Shown: one piece after another, positions 29,319-38,048 of the stretch | Numbering within the stretch: position 1 is the first letter of the stretch | Layout of the letters: every line of letters begins with the position of its first letter | Assembly: GCF_014191055.1 (NCBI RefSeq) | Contig: NZ_JACHWB010000004.1 | Coordinates: forward strand, 418,720-482,719 | DNA: 64,000 bases | Source: Microvirga lupini | GTDB lineage: Bacteria; Pseudomonadota; Alphaproteobacteria; Rhizobiales; Beijerinckiaceae | Reading direction: 5' to 3' | Program-made: the position numbers and the translations under genes | The notes under the pieces: model-generated | The model's database searches: none | What the model was told of the DNA's origin: nothing | Seen by the model: only the letters and a program-made list of their open reading frames with translations

Positions 29319-30053
29319 ATGCGTGTGACTTTACTGGCCGGCGTAGCAGCAGCAACTCTCTCCCTGAGCGTGGCTGCGATGGCACAGACGAGCGGTAGCT
29401 CGAGCGGCGGCACCTCCGGTGGCGCTTCGGGTGGCTCCTCGAGTGGCTCCACGATCATGACGCCTGGCGGCTCCTCTGGCTCGACCTCAGGCGGCGCATC
29501 CGGCTCGACGAGCGGAACGACCTCGGGCTCGGCGTCCAGCAGCACCAGCGGTTCCTCCGGCACTTCGACCACGGGCGGCAGCTCGACCGACAGTGCCCAG
29601 TCCGGCACGTCAGGTACCTCCGGCACCTCCTCCGGCACGGCGCAGGGTACGACCCAGGGCACGAAATCCGGCACGGCCTCCAGCGGCACGGGCGGCAGTT
29701 CGAGCGCCACGGGCAATGCGTCCACCACGAAGGGCGGCGCAGCCAACACCAACACCACCGGCAGCACGAATACGTCGAGTTCCGCCAACATCAATGTGAC
29801 GTCGGAGCAGCGGACGGAGATTTCGCGCTCGTTCAGCAGTGTGAACGTGCAGCCGCTCACCAATGTGGAGTTCAGCGTCAGCGTCGGCTCGACCGTTCCG
29901 ACCTCGGTCACGACCCTTTACGATTGCCCGAGCACGGTCGAGCGCATTCTGACCGGCCTGCCGGAGTGCAAATACATCGTCGTGCGCGATCAAATCGTGA
30001 TCCTTGAGCCTCGCACCCGTCGCATCGTGACGGTGATCGAGCATCGCGGCTGA
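29319..30053 (+). CDS. Exported Ser/Gly/Thr-rich protein with DUF1236 domain
   Basis: Protein of 244 residues from the ATG at 29319 (GGGAGG upstream). Signal peptide of about 22 residues (ending SVAAMAQ). Residues 23-160 are almost only S, G, T and A with some N, a flexible low-complexity spacer. The last 80 residues fit DUF1236: VTSEQRTEISRSF, VEFSVSVGSTVP, and PECKYIVVRDQIVILEPRTRRIV. Role unknown; likely periplasmic or surface. The core GATAGGCATTG lies 44 bases upstream of the start. Confidence 0.8.
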   Translation: MRVTLLAGVAAATLSLSVAAMAQTSGSSSGGTSGGASGGSSSGSTIMTPGGSSGSTSGGASGSTSGTTSGSASSSTSGSSGTSTTGGSSTDSAQSGTSGTSGTSSGTAQGTTQGTKSGTASSGTGGSSSATGNASTTKGGAANTNTTGSTNTSSSANINVTSEQRTEISRSFSSVNVQPLTNVEFSVSVGSTVPTSVTTLYDCPSTVERILTGLPECKYIVVRDQIVILEPRTRRIVTVIEHRG

Positions 30054-30087
30054 TCGACGGCATAGCGACGACGCAACCCACGTGAGG

Positions 30088-30118
30088 CGCCCGCGGCTCT
30101 CCGAGCCGTGGGCGTTTT
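30088..30118 (+). terminator. Terminator after the DUF1236 gene
   Basis: CGCCCGCGGCTC (30088-30099) pairs with GAGCCGTGGGCG (30103-30114) with one mismatch, then TTTT. Confidence 0.75.
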
Positions 30119-30170
30119 CTCATCGGTAGGTGATGGCCACCACGCCCGCATCCCGTGATGGCAGCGGCCT

Positions 30171-30275
30171 AGAGCATCGACCGCAAAAGTGGGCACCGGT
30201 TTCGCGTGGAAAGATGCGTCAAACCAAAAACTTAAAGCATCGGACGTGAATCCCAACTCACGTCCGATGCTTTAA
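30171..30275. repeat. Interspersed palindromic repeat, copy 1
   Basis: Begins AGAGCATCGACCGCAAAAGT, continues with GGGCACCGGTTTCGCG, and ends in a perfect 18-bp hairpin (30232-30249 with 30258-30275, 8-base loop). Related copies are at 46634, 55785 and 56785. The right arm overlaps the stop codon of the minus-strand gene at 30272. Confidence 0.8.
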
Positions 30276-30466
30276 GCCGCATAAGGAAAGGCAACGGCCT
30301 GCCTGTCGTATCGCTCCTGCCTGCGATGCTGCGCGAGCAGCGCCAGCGCGATCCGGGCATGCTCACGGAATTCCTCCTTGATGATCTCCGGCTCCTGCTC
30401 CCAGACCTGAGCATCGTCTTCGACAGAATACAGCGCACGCGCGACAGCTTCGATTTCAGATTCCAT
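30272..30466 (-). CDS. Small conserved-looking hypothetical protein (64 aa)
   Basis: Start at the ATG 30466, preceded by GGGAGGGG at good distance; the frame extends to 30703 but the upper part is not protein-like. The 64 residues are acidic and helical (EIEAVARALYSVEDDAQVWEQ, IIKEEFREHARIALALLAQ). No family recognised. It may form a small helical bundle. Its stop codon lies inside the repeat hairpin, so the repeat may serve as its terminator or 3' stabiliser. Confidence 0.55.
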   Translation of the reverse strand: MESEIEAVARALYSVEDDAQVWEQEPEIIKEEFREHARIALALLAQHRRQERYDRQAVAFPYAA

Positions 30467-30760
30467 GACATGCCCCTCCCGGCTTGGAATGATCTGATCC
30501 TCGATGCGGCATGATTGTCTTGGAGCACCCTTCCATGCGAGGCCCCAAGTCCCCATTCGCATCCGGCGTCCCCAGCCCGGGCGCATTTGTTTCAAACCCA
30601 GCCAGCGATGCAATGTGGAAGATGGGGTAGCCCGAAAGCGATAATCCGTTGAGGCGGCCCACAAGGCAGCGATGCTGAACGCCCCGCCTGGGGAAGGGCT
30701 CAACGGTTTCGGATTTTATGAAAATGCATTGGCTTTTCGCCGTACCATCGAAAAAGGCGA

Positions 30761-30845
30761 TGGTGCCCCTGGCCGGGATCGAACCAGCACTCCTTGCGGA
30801 ACTCGATTTTGAGTCGAGCGCGTCTACCAATTCCGCCACAGGGGC
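30761..30845 (-). tRNA. tRNA-Leu(CAA)
   Basis: Minus-strand class II tRNA of 85 bases with encoded CCA. Acceptor GCCCCTG/CAGGGGC; anticodon loop CTCAAAA gives anticodon CAA (codon UUG). Long variable arm and GGTTCGATCC T arm are present. It stands alone; the flanks 30467-30760 and 30846-31063 hold no gene I can support. Confidence 0.95.
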
Positions 30846-31063
30846 AAGGACCTGCGACGTACCATGAGGCATGAAGGCTGGTCAATGTGCGAGATGGGAA
30901 GGGAAGCCGCATCGTCGAGCATCGGCCCGAATGTGGACGCTGCTTTCGGGATCCATCCGATACTCAGTTCTTGAAGCGGCGCATCGGGCAAACCTCTCGC
31001 CTTTCCGGACGTCGTGTGCTCAAAGGGCGCGGGACGTGAAGTCCTTCAACCGGTCGGAACCCT

Positions 31064-31645
31064 ATGCTCAGACGCCTCTATGATTGGACCCTCTCCCTCG
31101 CGGCGCGGCCGTCGGCCCCCTACGCGCTGGCAGCCGTGTCCTTCTCGGAAAGCTCCTTCTTCCCGGTTCCGCCGGACGTGATGCTCGTGCCCATGATGCT
31201 GGCGCGGCCGGACAAGGCTTGGTTCTATGCCCTGATCTGCACGATCGCCTCGGTTCTCGGCGGCATCCTGGGCTATTTCATCGGATTGGGGCTCTACGAT
31301 TCCGTCGGAGCCTGGCTGTTCCAGCTCTATGGCCTCGCGGAGGGGGCGGAGACGTTCCGGCATGCCTATGCCGACTACGGTCATTGGGTGATCCTGCTGA
31401 AAGGCCTGACGCCGATCCCCTACAAGCTCGTGACCATCACGTCGGGCTTTGCGGGCTATCACCTGGGCTGGTTCATTGCGCTGTCGATCCTGACCCGCGG
31501 CGCCCGGTTCTTCCTCGTCGCCCTGCTGATGAGTCAGTTCGGGCCGCGCATCAAATCCATCATCGACAACAACTTCAACCTGGTGGCGGCCCTGGCCATC
31601 GCGGCCTTCATCGGCGGCTTCGTGGCGTTCCGCTATCTGTTCTGA
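31064..31645 (+). CDS. YqaA/DedA-family membrane protein
   Basis: Integral membrane protein of 193 residues with about four to five hydrophobic segments. The family pattern is clear: ALAAVSFSESSFFPVPPDVMLVPMML, GGILGYFIGLGLYDSVG, and LLKGLTPIPYKLVTITSGFAG with the conserved G-x-P turn. Members (SNARE-associated/VTT fold) help membrane lipid homeostasis and act as flippases or half-transporters. Followed by the DsbB-like gene after 11 bases, likely co-transcribed. Confidence 0.9.
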   Translation: MLRRLYDWTLSLAARPSAPYALAAVSFSESSFFPVPPDVMLVPMMLARPDKAWFYALICTIASVLGGILGYFIGLGLYDSVGAWLFQLYGLAEGAETFRHAYADYGHWVILLKGLTPIPYKLVTITSGFAGYHLGWFIALSILTRGARFFLVALLMSQFGPRIKSIIDNNFNLVAALAIAAFIGGFVAFRYLF

Positions 31646-31656
31646 GGAGGGGATCG

Positions 31657-32157
31657 ATGCGTCTTGCTCTCTCCATGCGTCAGGCCGCTCTGGCCGTGGC
31701 CCTGGGCGCTGCGGCTACCGTCGGCGGCGCGCTCGTGTTCGAGCATGTCTTCGGCTACGTGCCGTGCAAGCTCTGCCTCATCCAGCGCAATCCCTATTAC
31801 ATCGCCATTCCGCTTGGCCTCGCAGCGGCCCTCCTGCCGCCGCGCTGGACGCGGGCCGGCCTGTGGTTGCTGACTCTCGTCTTTCTCGTGAGCGCGGGGC
31901 TCGGCGCCTATCATTCGGGGGTCGAATGGGGATTCTTTGCGGGCCCCAGCGACTGCGGTGGGGGAGCGGGCCAGGGCGCGGGCAATGTGGGTGATTTCCT
32001 GAACCAGCTGCAGACCACCCGCGTGGTCAGCTGCACGGAGGCTGCGTGGCGCTTCCTCGGGCTGTCGCTGGCGGGATGGAACGTGCTGATCTCGCTGGGG
32101 CTTGCGGGTTTCGCGGCCAAGGCGGCCGCCGGCAAGGGGTTCTCCCTCGGACGCTGA
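31657..32157 (+). CDS. DsbB-family disulfide bond formation protein
   Basis: Membrane protein of 166 residues starting at ATG 31657 with GAGGAGGGG upstream. Four hydrophobic segments. The first periplasmic loop has CKLC in the motif YVPCKLCLIQRNPY, and the second loop has C in SDCGGGAGQG and a further C in VVSCTEAAW. These are the two redox cysteine pairs expected of DsbB, which reoxidises a DsbA-like protein and passes electrons to quinone. No dsbA nearby. Confidence 0.9.
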   Translation: MRLALSMRQAALAVALGAAATVGGALVFEHVFGYVPCKLCLIQRNPYYIAIPLGLAAALLPPRWTRAGLWLLTLVFLVSAGLGAYHSGVEWGFFAGPSDCGGGAGQGAGNVGDFLNQLQTTRVVSCTEAAWRFLGLSLAGWNVLISLGLAGFAAKAAAGKGFSLGR

Positions 32158-32177
32158 CAGACTGAAGGCGAGGGGCC

Positions 32178-32747
32178 TTACGGCTCCAGTTCGCTGTCCC
32201 AGTAGAGATAATCCATCCAGCTGTCGTGGAGATAGTTCGGCGGGAACAGGCGGCCGTTGGAGTGGAGGTCGTGGATCGTGGGGGCGAAGGGGCTCTGTCT
32301 CGGCCACATCTCCACCTCGCGGGGCAGCTTGTCCCCCTTCCTGAGGTTGCAGGGCGCGCAGGCGGCGACGACGTTTTCCCAGGTGGTCTGGCCACCCTTG
32401 GATCGGGGGATGACGTGATCGAAGGTGAGGTCCTCGCGAATGCCGCAATACTGGCAGCTGAAGCGGTCGCGCAGGAAGACGTTGAACCGGGTGAAGGCCG
32501 GGTGCCGTGACGGCTTGACGTAGGTTTTCAAGGAGATGACCGAGGGGAGACGGAATTCAAAGGTCGGACTTCGCACGACCTTGTCGTATTCCGACACGAT
32601 ATTGACCCGGTCGAGGAACACCGCCTTGATCGCATCCTGCCAGCACCAGATGGACAAGGGATAGTAGCTCAAGGGCCGGTAATCGGCATTGAGCACGAGG
32701 GCCGGGCAGGCCTCCGGTCGCACAACAGGCTGGACGTGTATCGTCAC
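32178..32747 (-). CDS. HNH endonuclease family protein
   Basis: Protein of 189 residues. The N-terminal half (LVLNADYRPLSYYPLSIWCWQDAIKAVF, VISLKTYVK) is the conserved lead found in a family common in alphaproteobacteria and cyanobacteria. The HNH core follows: RDRFSCQYCG, LTFDHVIPRSKGG, WENVVAACAPCN. Zinc pairs CQYC and CAPC and the DH of the active site are intact. Role in housekeeping DNA metabolism is unknown; unlike the island HNH genes it sits in core sequence. Convergent with the DsbB-like gene. Confidence 0.88.
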   Translation of the reverse strand: MTIHVQPVVRPEACPALVLNADYRPLSYYPLSIWCWQDAIKAVFLDRVNIVSEYDKVVRSPTFEFRLPSVISLKTYVKPSRHPAFTRFNVFLRDRFSCQYCGIREDLTFDHVIPRSKGGQTTWENVVAACAPCNLRKGDKLPREVEMWPRQSPFAPTIHDLHSNGRLFPPNYLHDSWMDYLYWDSELEP

Positions 32748-32890
32748 CTCACCTCCTCTTCCATTAAGAGAAGTACCCCGTCTGATTAGACTATAGGCTC
32801 TGTGACGCTGTTGTGAAGATCAAAGGCGGTACGTCTGTGACGCACCCACAAGGATGTGGATGCGCATTCAGGCTTGCCGCAGGGGAACTT

Positions 32891-33772
32891 TTAGCGGGTC
32901 GGAACCGGCTTCTCGCCACGGTAATCGTAGAAGCCGCGCTTGGTCTTGCGGCCGAGCCAGCCGGCCTCGACATATTTCACCAGAAGCGGGCAGGGGCGGT
33001 ATTTGGAATCGGCCAGGCCCTCGTGCAGCACCTGCATGATCGACAGGCAGGTGTCGAGGCCGATGAAGTCGGCCAGCTGCAGCGGCCCCATGGGATGGTT
33101 GGCGCCGAGCCGCATGGCCGTGTCGATGGCTTCCACCGAACCCACGCCCTCATAGAGGGTGTAGATCGCCTCGTTGATCATCGGCAGCAGGATGCGGTTG
33201 ACGATGAAGGCCGGGAAGTCTTCTGCGGCCGTCGAGGTCTTGCCGAGCTTGTGGATGAATTCCTTGGACGATTCGTAGGTCGCGTCGTCGGTCGCGATGC
33301 CGCGGATCAGCTCGACGAGCTGCATCACCGGCACCGGGTTCATGAAGTGAATGCCGATGAACTTCTCGGGGCGATCCGTGGCGGCCGCGAGCCTCGTGAT
33401 GGAGATCGACGAGGTGTTCGTGGCGACCATGGCGTCCGGCCGGAGGGATGGGCAGAGATTGGTGAAGATCTTGCGCTTCACCTCCTCGTTCTCGGTCGCC
33501 GCCTCGATGACGATGTCGCAGGCGCCCAGGTCGTCATAGGAGCGTGCCGGCTTGATGCGCTCGAGCGCCGCCTGCCGGTCGGCCTCGGTGATGGCTCCCT
33601 TGGAGACCTGGCGGGCCATGTTGCCGTTGATCGTGGCAAGGCCGGTATTGATCCGCTCCTCGGCGAGATCGTTGAGCCGGACGTTGAACCCCGCGATCGA
33701 ACAGACATGGGCGATGCCGCTGCCCATCTGTCCCGCGCCGATCACGCCAACCGTTTTGATCTCAATGCCCAT
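32891..33772 (-). CDS. 3-hydroxybutyryl-CoA dehydrogenase
   Basis: Protein of 293 residues starting MGIEIKTVGVIGAGQMGSGIAHV, the NAD-binding GxGxxG start. The Rossmann domain covers 1-190 with NTSSISITRLA and HFMNPVPVMQLVELI. The C-terminal domain carries NRILLPMINEAIYTLYEG and GANHPMGPLQLADFIGLD. It oxidises 3-hydroxyacyl-CoA, in rhizobia for polyhydroxybutyrate or butyrate metabolism. Downstream of etfA and etfB on the same strand, so electrons from acyl-CoA oxidation may be handled together. Confidence 0.93.
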   Translation of the reverse strand: MGIEIKTVGVIGAGQMGSGIAHVCSIAGFNVRLNDLAEERINTGLATINGNMARQVSKGAITEADRQAALERIKPARSYDDLGACDIVIEAATENEEVKRKIFTNLCPSLRPDAMVATNTSSISITRLAAATDRPEKFIGIHFMNPVPVMQLVELIRGIATDDATYESSKEFIHKLGKTSTAAEDFPAFIVNRILLPMINEAIYTLYEGVGSVEAIDTAMRLGANHPMGPLQLADFIGLDTCLSIMQVLHEGLADSKYRPCPLLVKYVEAGWLGRKTKRGFYDYRGEKPVPTR

Positions 33773-33845
33773 CGATCTGCTGCCTGCATCCAACCGTCAA
33801 AGCGGCCGGGCGGAGGTTCCGCCCGGTCCGTCACTATTCCTGACC

Positions 33846-34799
33846 TTATTGACCGGCTTTGGTCAACTCCTCCTTGAGTTCGGGGAGGATAGTGAAGAGG
33901 TCGCCCACGAGACCGTAATCGGCCACCTGGAAGATCGGGGCCTCCTCGTCCTTGTTGATCGCCACGATCACCTTGGAATCCTTCATACCGGCCAGGTGCT
34001 GAATGGCGCCTGAAATGCCCACCGCGATGTAGAGGTCGGGCGCCACCACCTTGCCGGTCTGGCCCACCTGCCAGTCGTTGGGCGCATAGCCCGCATCCAC
34101 CGCCGCGCGGCTTGCCCCCATGGCCGCCCCGAGCTTGTCGGCGATCGGCTCGATGTACTGCTTGAAGGCGTCGGCCGAGCCGAGCGAGCGCCCGCCCGAG
34201 ATGATGATCTTGGCCGAGGTCAGTTCGGGCCGGTCGTTCTGGGCGATCTCCTCGCCCTTGAAGCTAGACGTGCCCGGATCGTCGGCGGCGTTGACCGTCT
34301 CGATGGTGGCCGAGCCGCCCTCGGCGGCCGCCGGAAAGGCCGCGGTGCGCACGGTGATTACCTTCTTGGCGTCGGTGGCCTGCACGGTCTGGATGGCGTT
34401 GCCGGCATAGATCGGCCGCTCGAAGGTGTCGGGCGCCACCACCTTGGTGATGTCGGAGACCTGCATCACGTCGAGCAGCGCCGCCACGCGCGGCATGACG
34501 TTCTTGCCCTTGCTGGTGGCGGGCGCCACCAGGGCATCATAGGAACCGGCCAGCGACACGATGAGCGCTGCGGTCGGCTCGGCGAGCTGGTGCTCGTAGG
34601 CCGGGCTCTCGGCCAGCAGCACCTTCTCCACGCCCTCGAGCTTGGAAGCAGCCTCGGCCGCCGTACGGGCGTTGGCGCCGGCGATCAGCACGTGGACGGG
34701 CGCGCCGAGCGCCTTCGCGGCGGACAATGCCTTGTGGGTGGCGTCCTTGAGGTGAGCGTTGTCGTGCTCGGCAAACAGCAATGTGGTCATTGTCTTCAA
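33846..34799 (-). CDS. etfA: Electron transfer flavoprotein alpha subunit
   Basis: Protein of 317 residues. The C-terminal FAD domain is typical: [66 protein letters not shown] (seen in parts), and [13 protein letters not shown]. Together with the beta subunit it carries electrons from acyl-CoA dehydrogenases to ETF-quinone oxidoreductase. Five bases separate it from etfB upstream. Confidence 0.96.
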   Translation of the reverse strand: [317 protein letters not shown]

Positions 34800-34804
34800 T
34801 CCTC

Positions 34805-35554
34805 TTAGAGCACGCCGGCTTCGACTTTGAGCTTCTGGACCAGTTCGGCCACGGAGCCGACCTTCACGCCGGCCTTGCGGCCACCGGGCTCGGCGGTCTT
34901 GAGCACCTTCAGGCGGGGGGCGACATCGACGCCGAGCGTCTCGGGAGAGGTCTCGTCGAGCGGCTTTTTCTTGGCCTTCATGATGTTGGGCAGGGATGCA
35001 TAGCGCGGCTCGTTGAGGCGCAGGTCCGTGGTGACGATGGCCGGCAGCTTCAACGCCAGCGTCTGCAGGCCGCCGTCGACCTCGCGGGTGACGTCGATGG
35101 AGCCCTCGCCGACATTCACCTTGAACGCGAAGGTGCCCTGCGGCCAGCCCAGGAGGGCTGCCAGCATCTGGCCGGTCTGGTTGGCATCATCGTCGATGGC
35201 CTGCTTGCCCATGATGATGAGGTCGGGCTTTTCCTGCTCGACCACCTTGGCCAGGATCTTGGCGACGCCGAGCGGCTCGACGGTGGCGTCGGTCTTGACC
35301 AGGATGCCGCGGTCGGCCCCCATGGCGAGCGCGGTGCGGATGGTCTCGCCGGCCTGCTGCGGGCCGATGGACACGGCCACGATCTCGGTGGCCTTGCCCT
35401 GCTCTTTGAGGCGCACCGCCTCCTCGACGGCGATCTCGTCGAAGGGGTTCATGGACATCTTGATGTTGGCGAGTTCCACGCCCGAGCCGTCCGGCTTCAC
35501 CCGGATCTTCACGTTGTAGTCCACAACCCGCTTCACACACACAAGAAGCTTCAT
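34805..35554 (-). CDS. etfB: Electron transfer flavoprotein beta subunit
   Basis: Protein of 249 residues from the ATG at 35554, [19 protein letters not shown] being the usual start; the upstream open frame to 35794 crosses the rhomboid gene and is rejected. AMP-binding and ETF signature: [20 protein letters not shown] and [40 protein letters not shown] (in pieces). First gene of the etfB-etfA-dehydrogenase group on the minus strand. Confidence 0.96.
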   Translation of the reverse strand: MKLLVCVKRVVDYNVKIRVKPDGSGVELANIKMSMNPFDEIAVEEAVRLKEQGKATEIVAVSIGPQQAGETIRTALAMGADRGILVKTDATVEPLGVAKILAKVVEQEKPDLIIMGKQAIDDDANQTGQMLAALLGWPQGTFAFKVNVGEGSIDVTREVDGGLQTLALKLPAIVTTDLRLNEPRYASLPNIMKAKKKPLDETSPETLGVDVAPRLKVLKTAEPGGRKAGVKVGSVAELVQKLKVEAGVL

Positions 35555-35657
35555 TCGTCCGTCCTCACCAAAGGTCAGAGCCGGATATGGCTGAAAACCA
35601 GCCCTCCGGACATATAGGAAAAAGGCGGATGGGACCCTAGCGGCCAACACCCGATTG

Positions 35658-36365
35658 TCAACGCGGCGCTTGCAGTTCCTGCGCCTGGACGCGGGCGAGC
35701 ACGGGGTCGTAGCGGCGGCGCATGAAGGGGATGAGAATAGCGCCGACGAGGAAGCCGCCAAGATGGGCGAACCAGCCGACACTGTCGTCTCCACCCAGGA
35801 AGGCGGCGATGAACTGGAGCGCGAACCAGAAGCCGATGGTCCAATAGGCCGGCAGGTGCAGCGGAATGCCCTTGAGAAAGAGGCCCCAGATCTTCACCCG
35901 CGGGTACAGGATCAGGTAGGCGGCGACCACGCCCGAGACGCCCCCGGAGGCTCCGATCAGGGGCCGGTTCGGCTCTGGCGTTATGTAAGCATGAGCCAGG
36001 CTCGCTGCCGCTCCGCAGAGCAGGAAGAACGCGATGAAGCGCCAATGCCCCATGGCATCCTCCACGTTGTCGCCGAACACCCACAGGAACAGCATGTTGC
36101 CGATGAGATGAAACAGCGATCCGTGCAGGAAGATGTTCGTGACCAGTGTCAGCTCCACGGGCACGAAGGGATAGCCCTCGGGCAGCACTTCCGTGCCGAA
36201 CAGGACCGCGGGGATGAAGCCCAAGCCGCCCACCATCGCATCAGGACCCGGCGGGGCATAGAAGGTGACGAGATAGGCGACGATGCAGAGGCCCATCAGG
36301 AACCGCGTCGCGAGCGGCGTCTTCATGTTCTTGAGCGGGACGCCGTCGTGAAGCGGGAGAAACAT
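35658..36365 (-). CDS. Rhomboid family intramembrane serine protease
   Basis: Membrane protein of 235 residues from the ATG at 36365. Six or more hydrophobic segments. Catalytic serine in [13 protein letters not shown] and histidine in [11 protein letters not shown]; the N-terminal loop [23 protein letters not shown] is the conserved rhomboid signature. It cleaves transmembrane helices of other membrane proteins. It overlaps the end of the cobalamin adenosyltransferase region closely (12 bases apart), so the two are probably one unit. Confidence 0.93.
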   Translation of the reverse strand: MFLPLHDGVPLKNMKTPLATRFLMGLCIVAYLVTFYAPPGPDAMVGGLGFIPAVLFGTEVLPEGYPFVPVELTLVTNIFLHGSLFHLIGNMLFLWVFGDNVEDAMGHWRFIAFFLLCGAAASLAHAYITPEPNRPLIGASGGVSGVVAAYLILYPRVKIWGLFLKGIPLHLPAYWTIGFWFALQFIAAFLGGDDSVGWFAHLGGFLVGAILIPFMRRRYDPVLARVQAQELQAPR

Positions 36366-36376
36366 GGCGCTGTTTC

Positions 36377-36952
36377 CTACCGGTTCTGTCCCGGCACCCA
36401 CAGAACGTCGAGCGCGCCCTTATCATTGACATAGCGGGATGCGACGAACAGAAAGTCGGACAGTCGGTTCAGGTATTTCACCGCTTCCGGTGAGACCTTC
36501 TCGTCCGGCTTCTCCGTCAGCTCGACCACATGGCGCTCCGCGCGACGGCAGATCGTGCGGGCGAGGTGGAGCGCTGCGGCGGCAGGCGTTCCGCCCGGGA
36601 GCACGAAGGAGCGGAGCACCGACAATTCGTTATTGAGGCGATCGATCTCCTGCTCGAGCCGGTCCACCTGGGCCTGCGTGATGCGCAGGGGCTCGTAGGG
36701 GAGGGGCTTGTCCGTCTCGACCGTCGCGAGATCGGCCCCAAGATCGAACAGATCATTCTGGATGCGGCCGAGCATCGGATCGATATCATGGCCGGAGGTA
36801 TGAAGACGAACGAGCCCGATGCAGGCATTGGTCTCGTCCACCGTGCCATAGGCCTCGATGCGAAGGTCGTGCTTGGGGCGGCGCCCGCCGGCGGCCAGCG
36901 CCGTGGTGCCCGTGTCGCCGGTGCGGGTGTAGATGCGGTTCAGAACGACCAT
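36377..36952 (-). CDS. Cob(I)alamin adenosyltransferase, PduO type
   Basis: Protein of 191 residues. Start MVVLNRIYTRTGDTGTTALA holds the ATP-binding TRTGDxG motif. RIEAYGTVDETNACIG, FVLPGGTPAAAALHLARTICRRAER and VKYLNRLSDFLFVASRYVN follow; the arginines of the last two motifs contact ATP. It attaches adenosyl to cob(I)alamin to make coenzyme B12. Its neighbours are not B12 genes; the same arrangement beside the etf genes is common in Rhizobiales. Confidence 0.95.
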   Translation of the reverse strand: MVVLNRIYTRTGDTGTTALAAGGRRPKHDLRIEAYGTVDETNACIGLVRLHTSGHDIDPMLGRIQNDLFDLGADLATVETDKPLPYEPLRITQAQVDRLEQEIDRLNNELSVLRSFVLPGGTPAAAALHLARTICRRAERHVVELTEKPDEKVSPEAVKYLNRLSDFLFVASRYVNDKGALDVLWVPGQNR

Positions 36953-36977
36953 GAAAGGCCTGACAGATTAGGACTCG

Positions 36978-37589
36978 TTAAAACGAATACCCAACCCGTG
37001 CGCCGACATTCGTCAAGCCTCTATTCTCATCCGAGCAGGTTCCACCATCGGACAGGTGCTCGATGGTCGCCATCACGCTCCAGTTGGCGGAGAGCCGTAC
37101 GCCCACCGAACCGGATTCCCGGAACAGGGGCGAGCAGCCCACGGACTGGCGATCCTCCGCAAGCGGATGGGAGGAATCCTTGCCGTTGTGGATAGCGCCG
37201 CCGAAGCTGCCCTCGACGAAGATGTTCGGCGTGACGTCGATCGTCCAGGACAGGCCAGCATAGGCGAAGCTGGTGCGATCGTCGAAATTCAGGCTGCCGC
37301 CGATATGCGGCCGGGGAATGAAATAGCTGGTGAAAAGGTCCGATGCGGTGAAAGGCTTGTCGAAAAGGATCTCGCCGGTCAGGTTGGCCGACCCGTCGCG
37401 TCCCTCTCGTCCCCATGGATCCTGAGCGGACAATCCGAACCGGAATTCCGATAGGATGCTCGATTGGTATGCCCCTGGGGAAGGGGTGGCCTGTCGGTTG
37501 AAATCGGAGCCCAAAGCGCCTGCCGATCCCATCAACAGGACCAGAAGGCTCAGGCCTAGGGCCGGGCTGGTGCGCATTAAAAGGTCCAT
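36978..37589 (-). CDS. PagL-like lipid A 3-O-deacylase (acyloxyacyl hydrolase)
   Basis: Exported protein of up to 203 residues (ATG at 37574 also fits); signal peptide ends near SAGALG. The rest is beta-rich with alternating hydrophobics, as for an 8-strand outer-membrane barrel. The C-terminal segment ATIEHLSDGG, with CSDENRGLTNVGARVGYSF after it, matches the PagL active-site region: histidine and serine in HLS and the N-x-G turn. It ends in phenylalanine as outer-membrane proteins do. Probably trims an acyl chain from lipid A. Two cysteines (GCSP, TCSD) may form a disulfide. Confidence 0.75.
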   Translation of the reverse strand: MDLLMRTSPALGLSLLVLLMGSAGALGSDFNRQATPSPGAYQSSILSEFRFGLSAQDPWGREGRDGSANLTGEILFDKPFTASDLFTSYFIPRPHIGGSLNFDDRTSFAYAGLSWTIDVTPNIFVEGSFGGAIHNGKDSSHPLAEDRQSVGCSPLFRESGSVGVRLSANWSVMATIEHLSDGGTCSDENRGLTNVGARVGYSF

Positions 37590-37781
37590 AACTCAATAAA
37601 AATCAAGGCCAACAGGCTACGCCGTTATGGCTAACGATCTCTTAATACAAACCGTGGCGAAAAAGTGTCAATACGGAGAAGCCCGGAACATTATCCTGGC
37701 GGATGATGCCGGTTGTCCACGCTTATGAATGACACCGTGAACCGCATTGCGGGATCTCACGGATGGGAAAGCCTTTGATGC

Positions 37782-37973
37782 TCAAGCGGCTCTCCACCAG
37801 ATCACGCCCATGATGATGATGATGGCTATGAATTGAAGCAGTACGCGCAACCGCATGAGATGCTGCGACCGATTGGCATTGCCGCCGCGCAGCATGTTGA
37901 AAAGGCCGAGAAGCAGGACGACAGCGACAGCGACAACGGCTATCGGCACAAGCAGATCGACAAAACCGGACAT
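37782..37973 (-). CDS. Small twin-transmembrane protein (HIG1-type)
   Basis: Protein of 63 residues with two hydrophobic segments (VPIAVVAVAVVLLLGLFNML and FIAIIIIMGVIWW) joined by NRSQHLMRLRVLLQ, the hallmark of hypoxia-induced gene 1-type domains. In rhizobia it usually sits beside the cobalamin adenosyltransferase, as here. The family is linked with respiratory supercomplexes in mitochondria; its bacterial role is not established. No cleavable signal. Confidence 0.8.
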   Translation of the reverse strand: MSGFVDLLVPIAVVAVAVVLLLGLFNMLRGGNANRSQHLMRLRVLLQFIAIIIIMGVIWWRAA

Positions 37974-38048
37974 CGTGATTCCATGAGAAGGTTCGGGCGA
38001 CCGTGGCCCGAACCTATCGGAGAGACAAGGGGCGCATTGACCCTGGCG

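Noticed and set aside
34805..35794. Long N-terminal extension of etfB
   Set aside because: The extra 80 codons overlap the rhomboid gene; the standard MKLLVCVKR start is at 35554.
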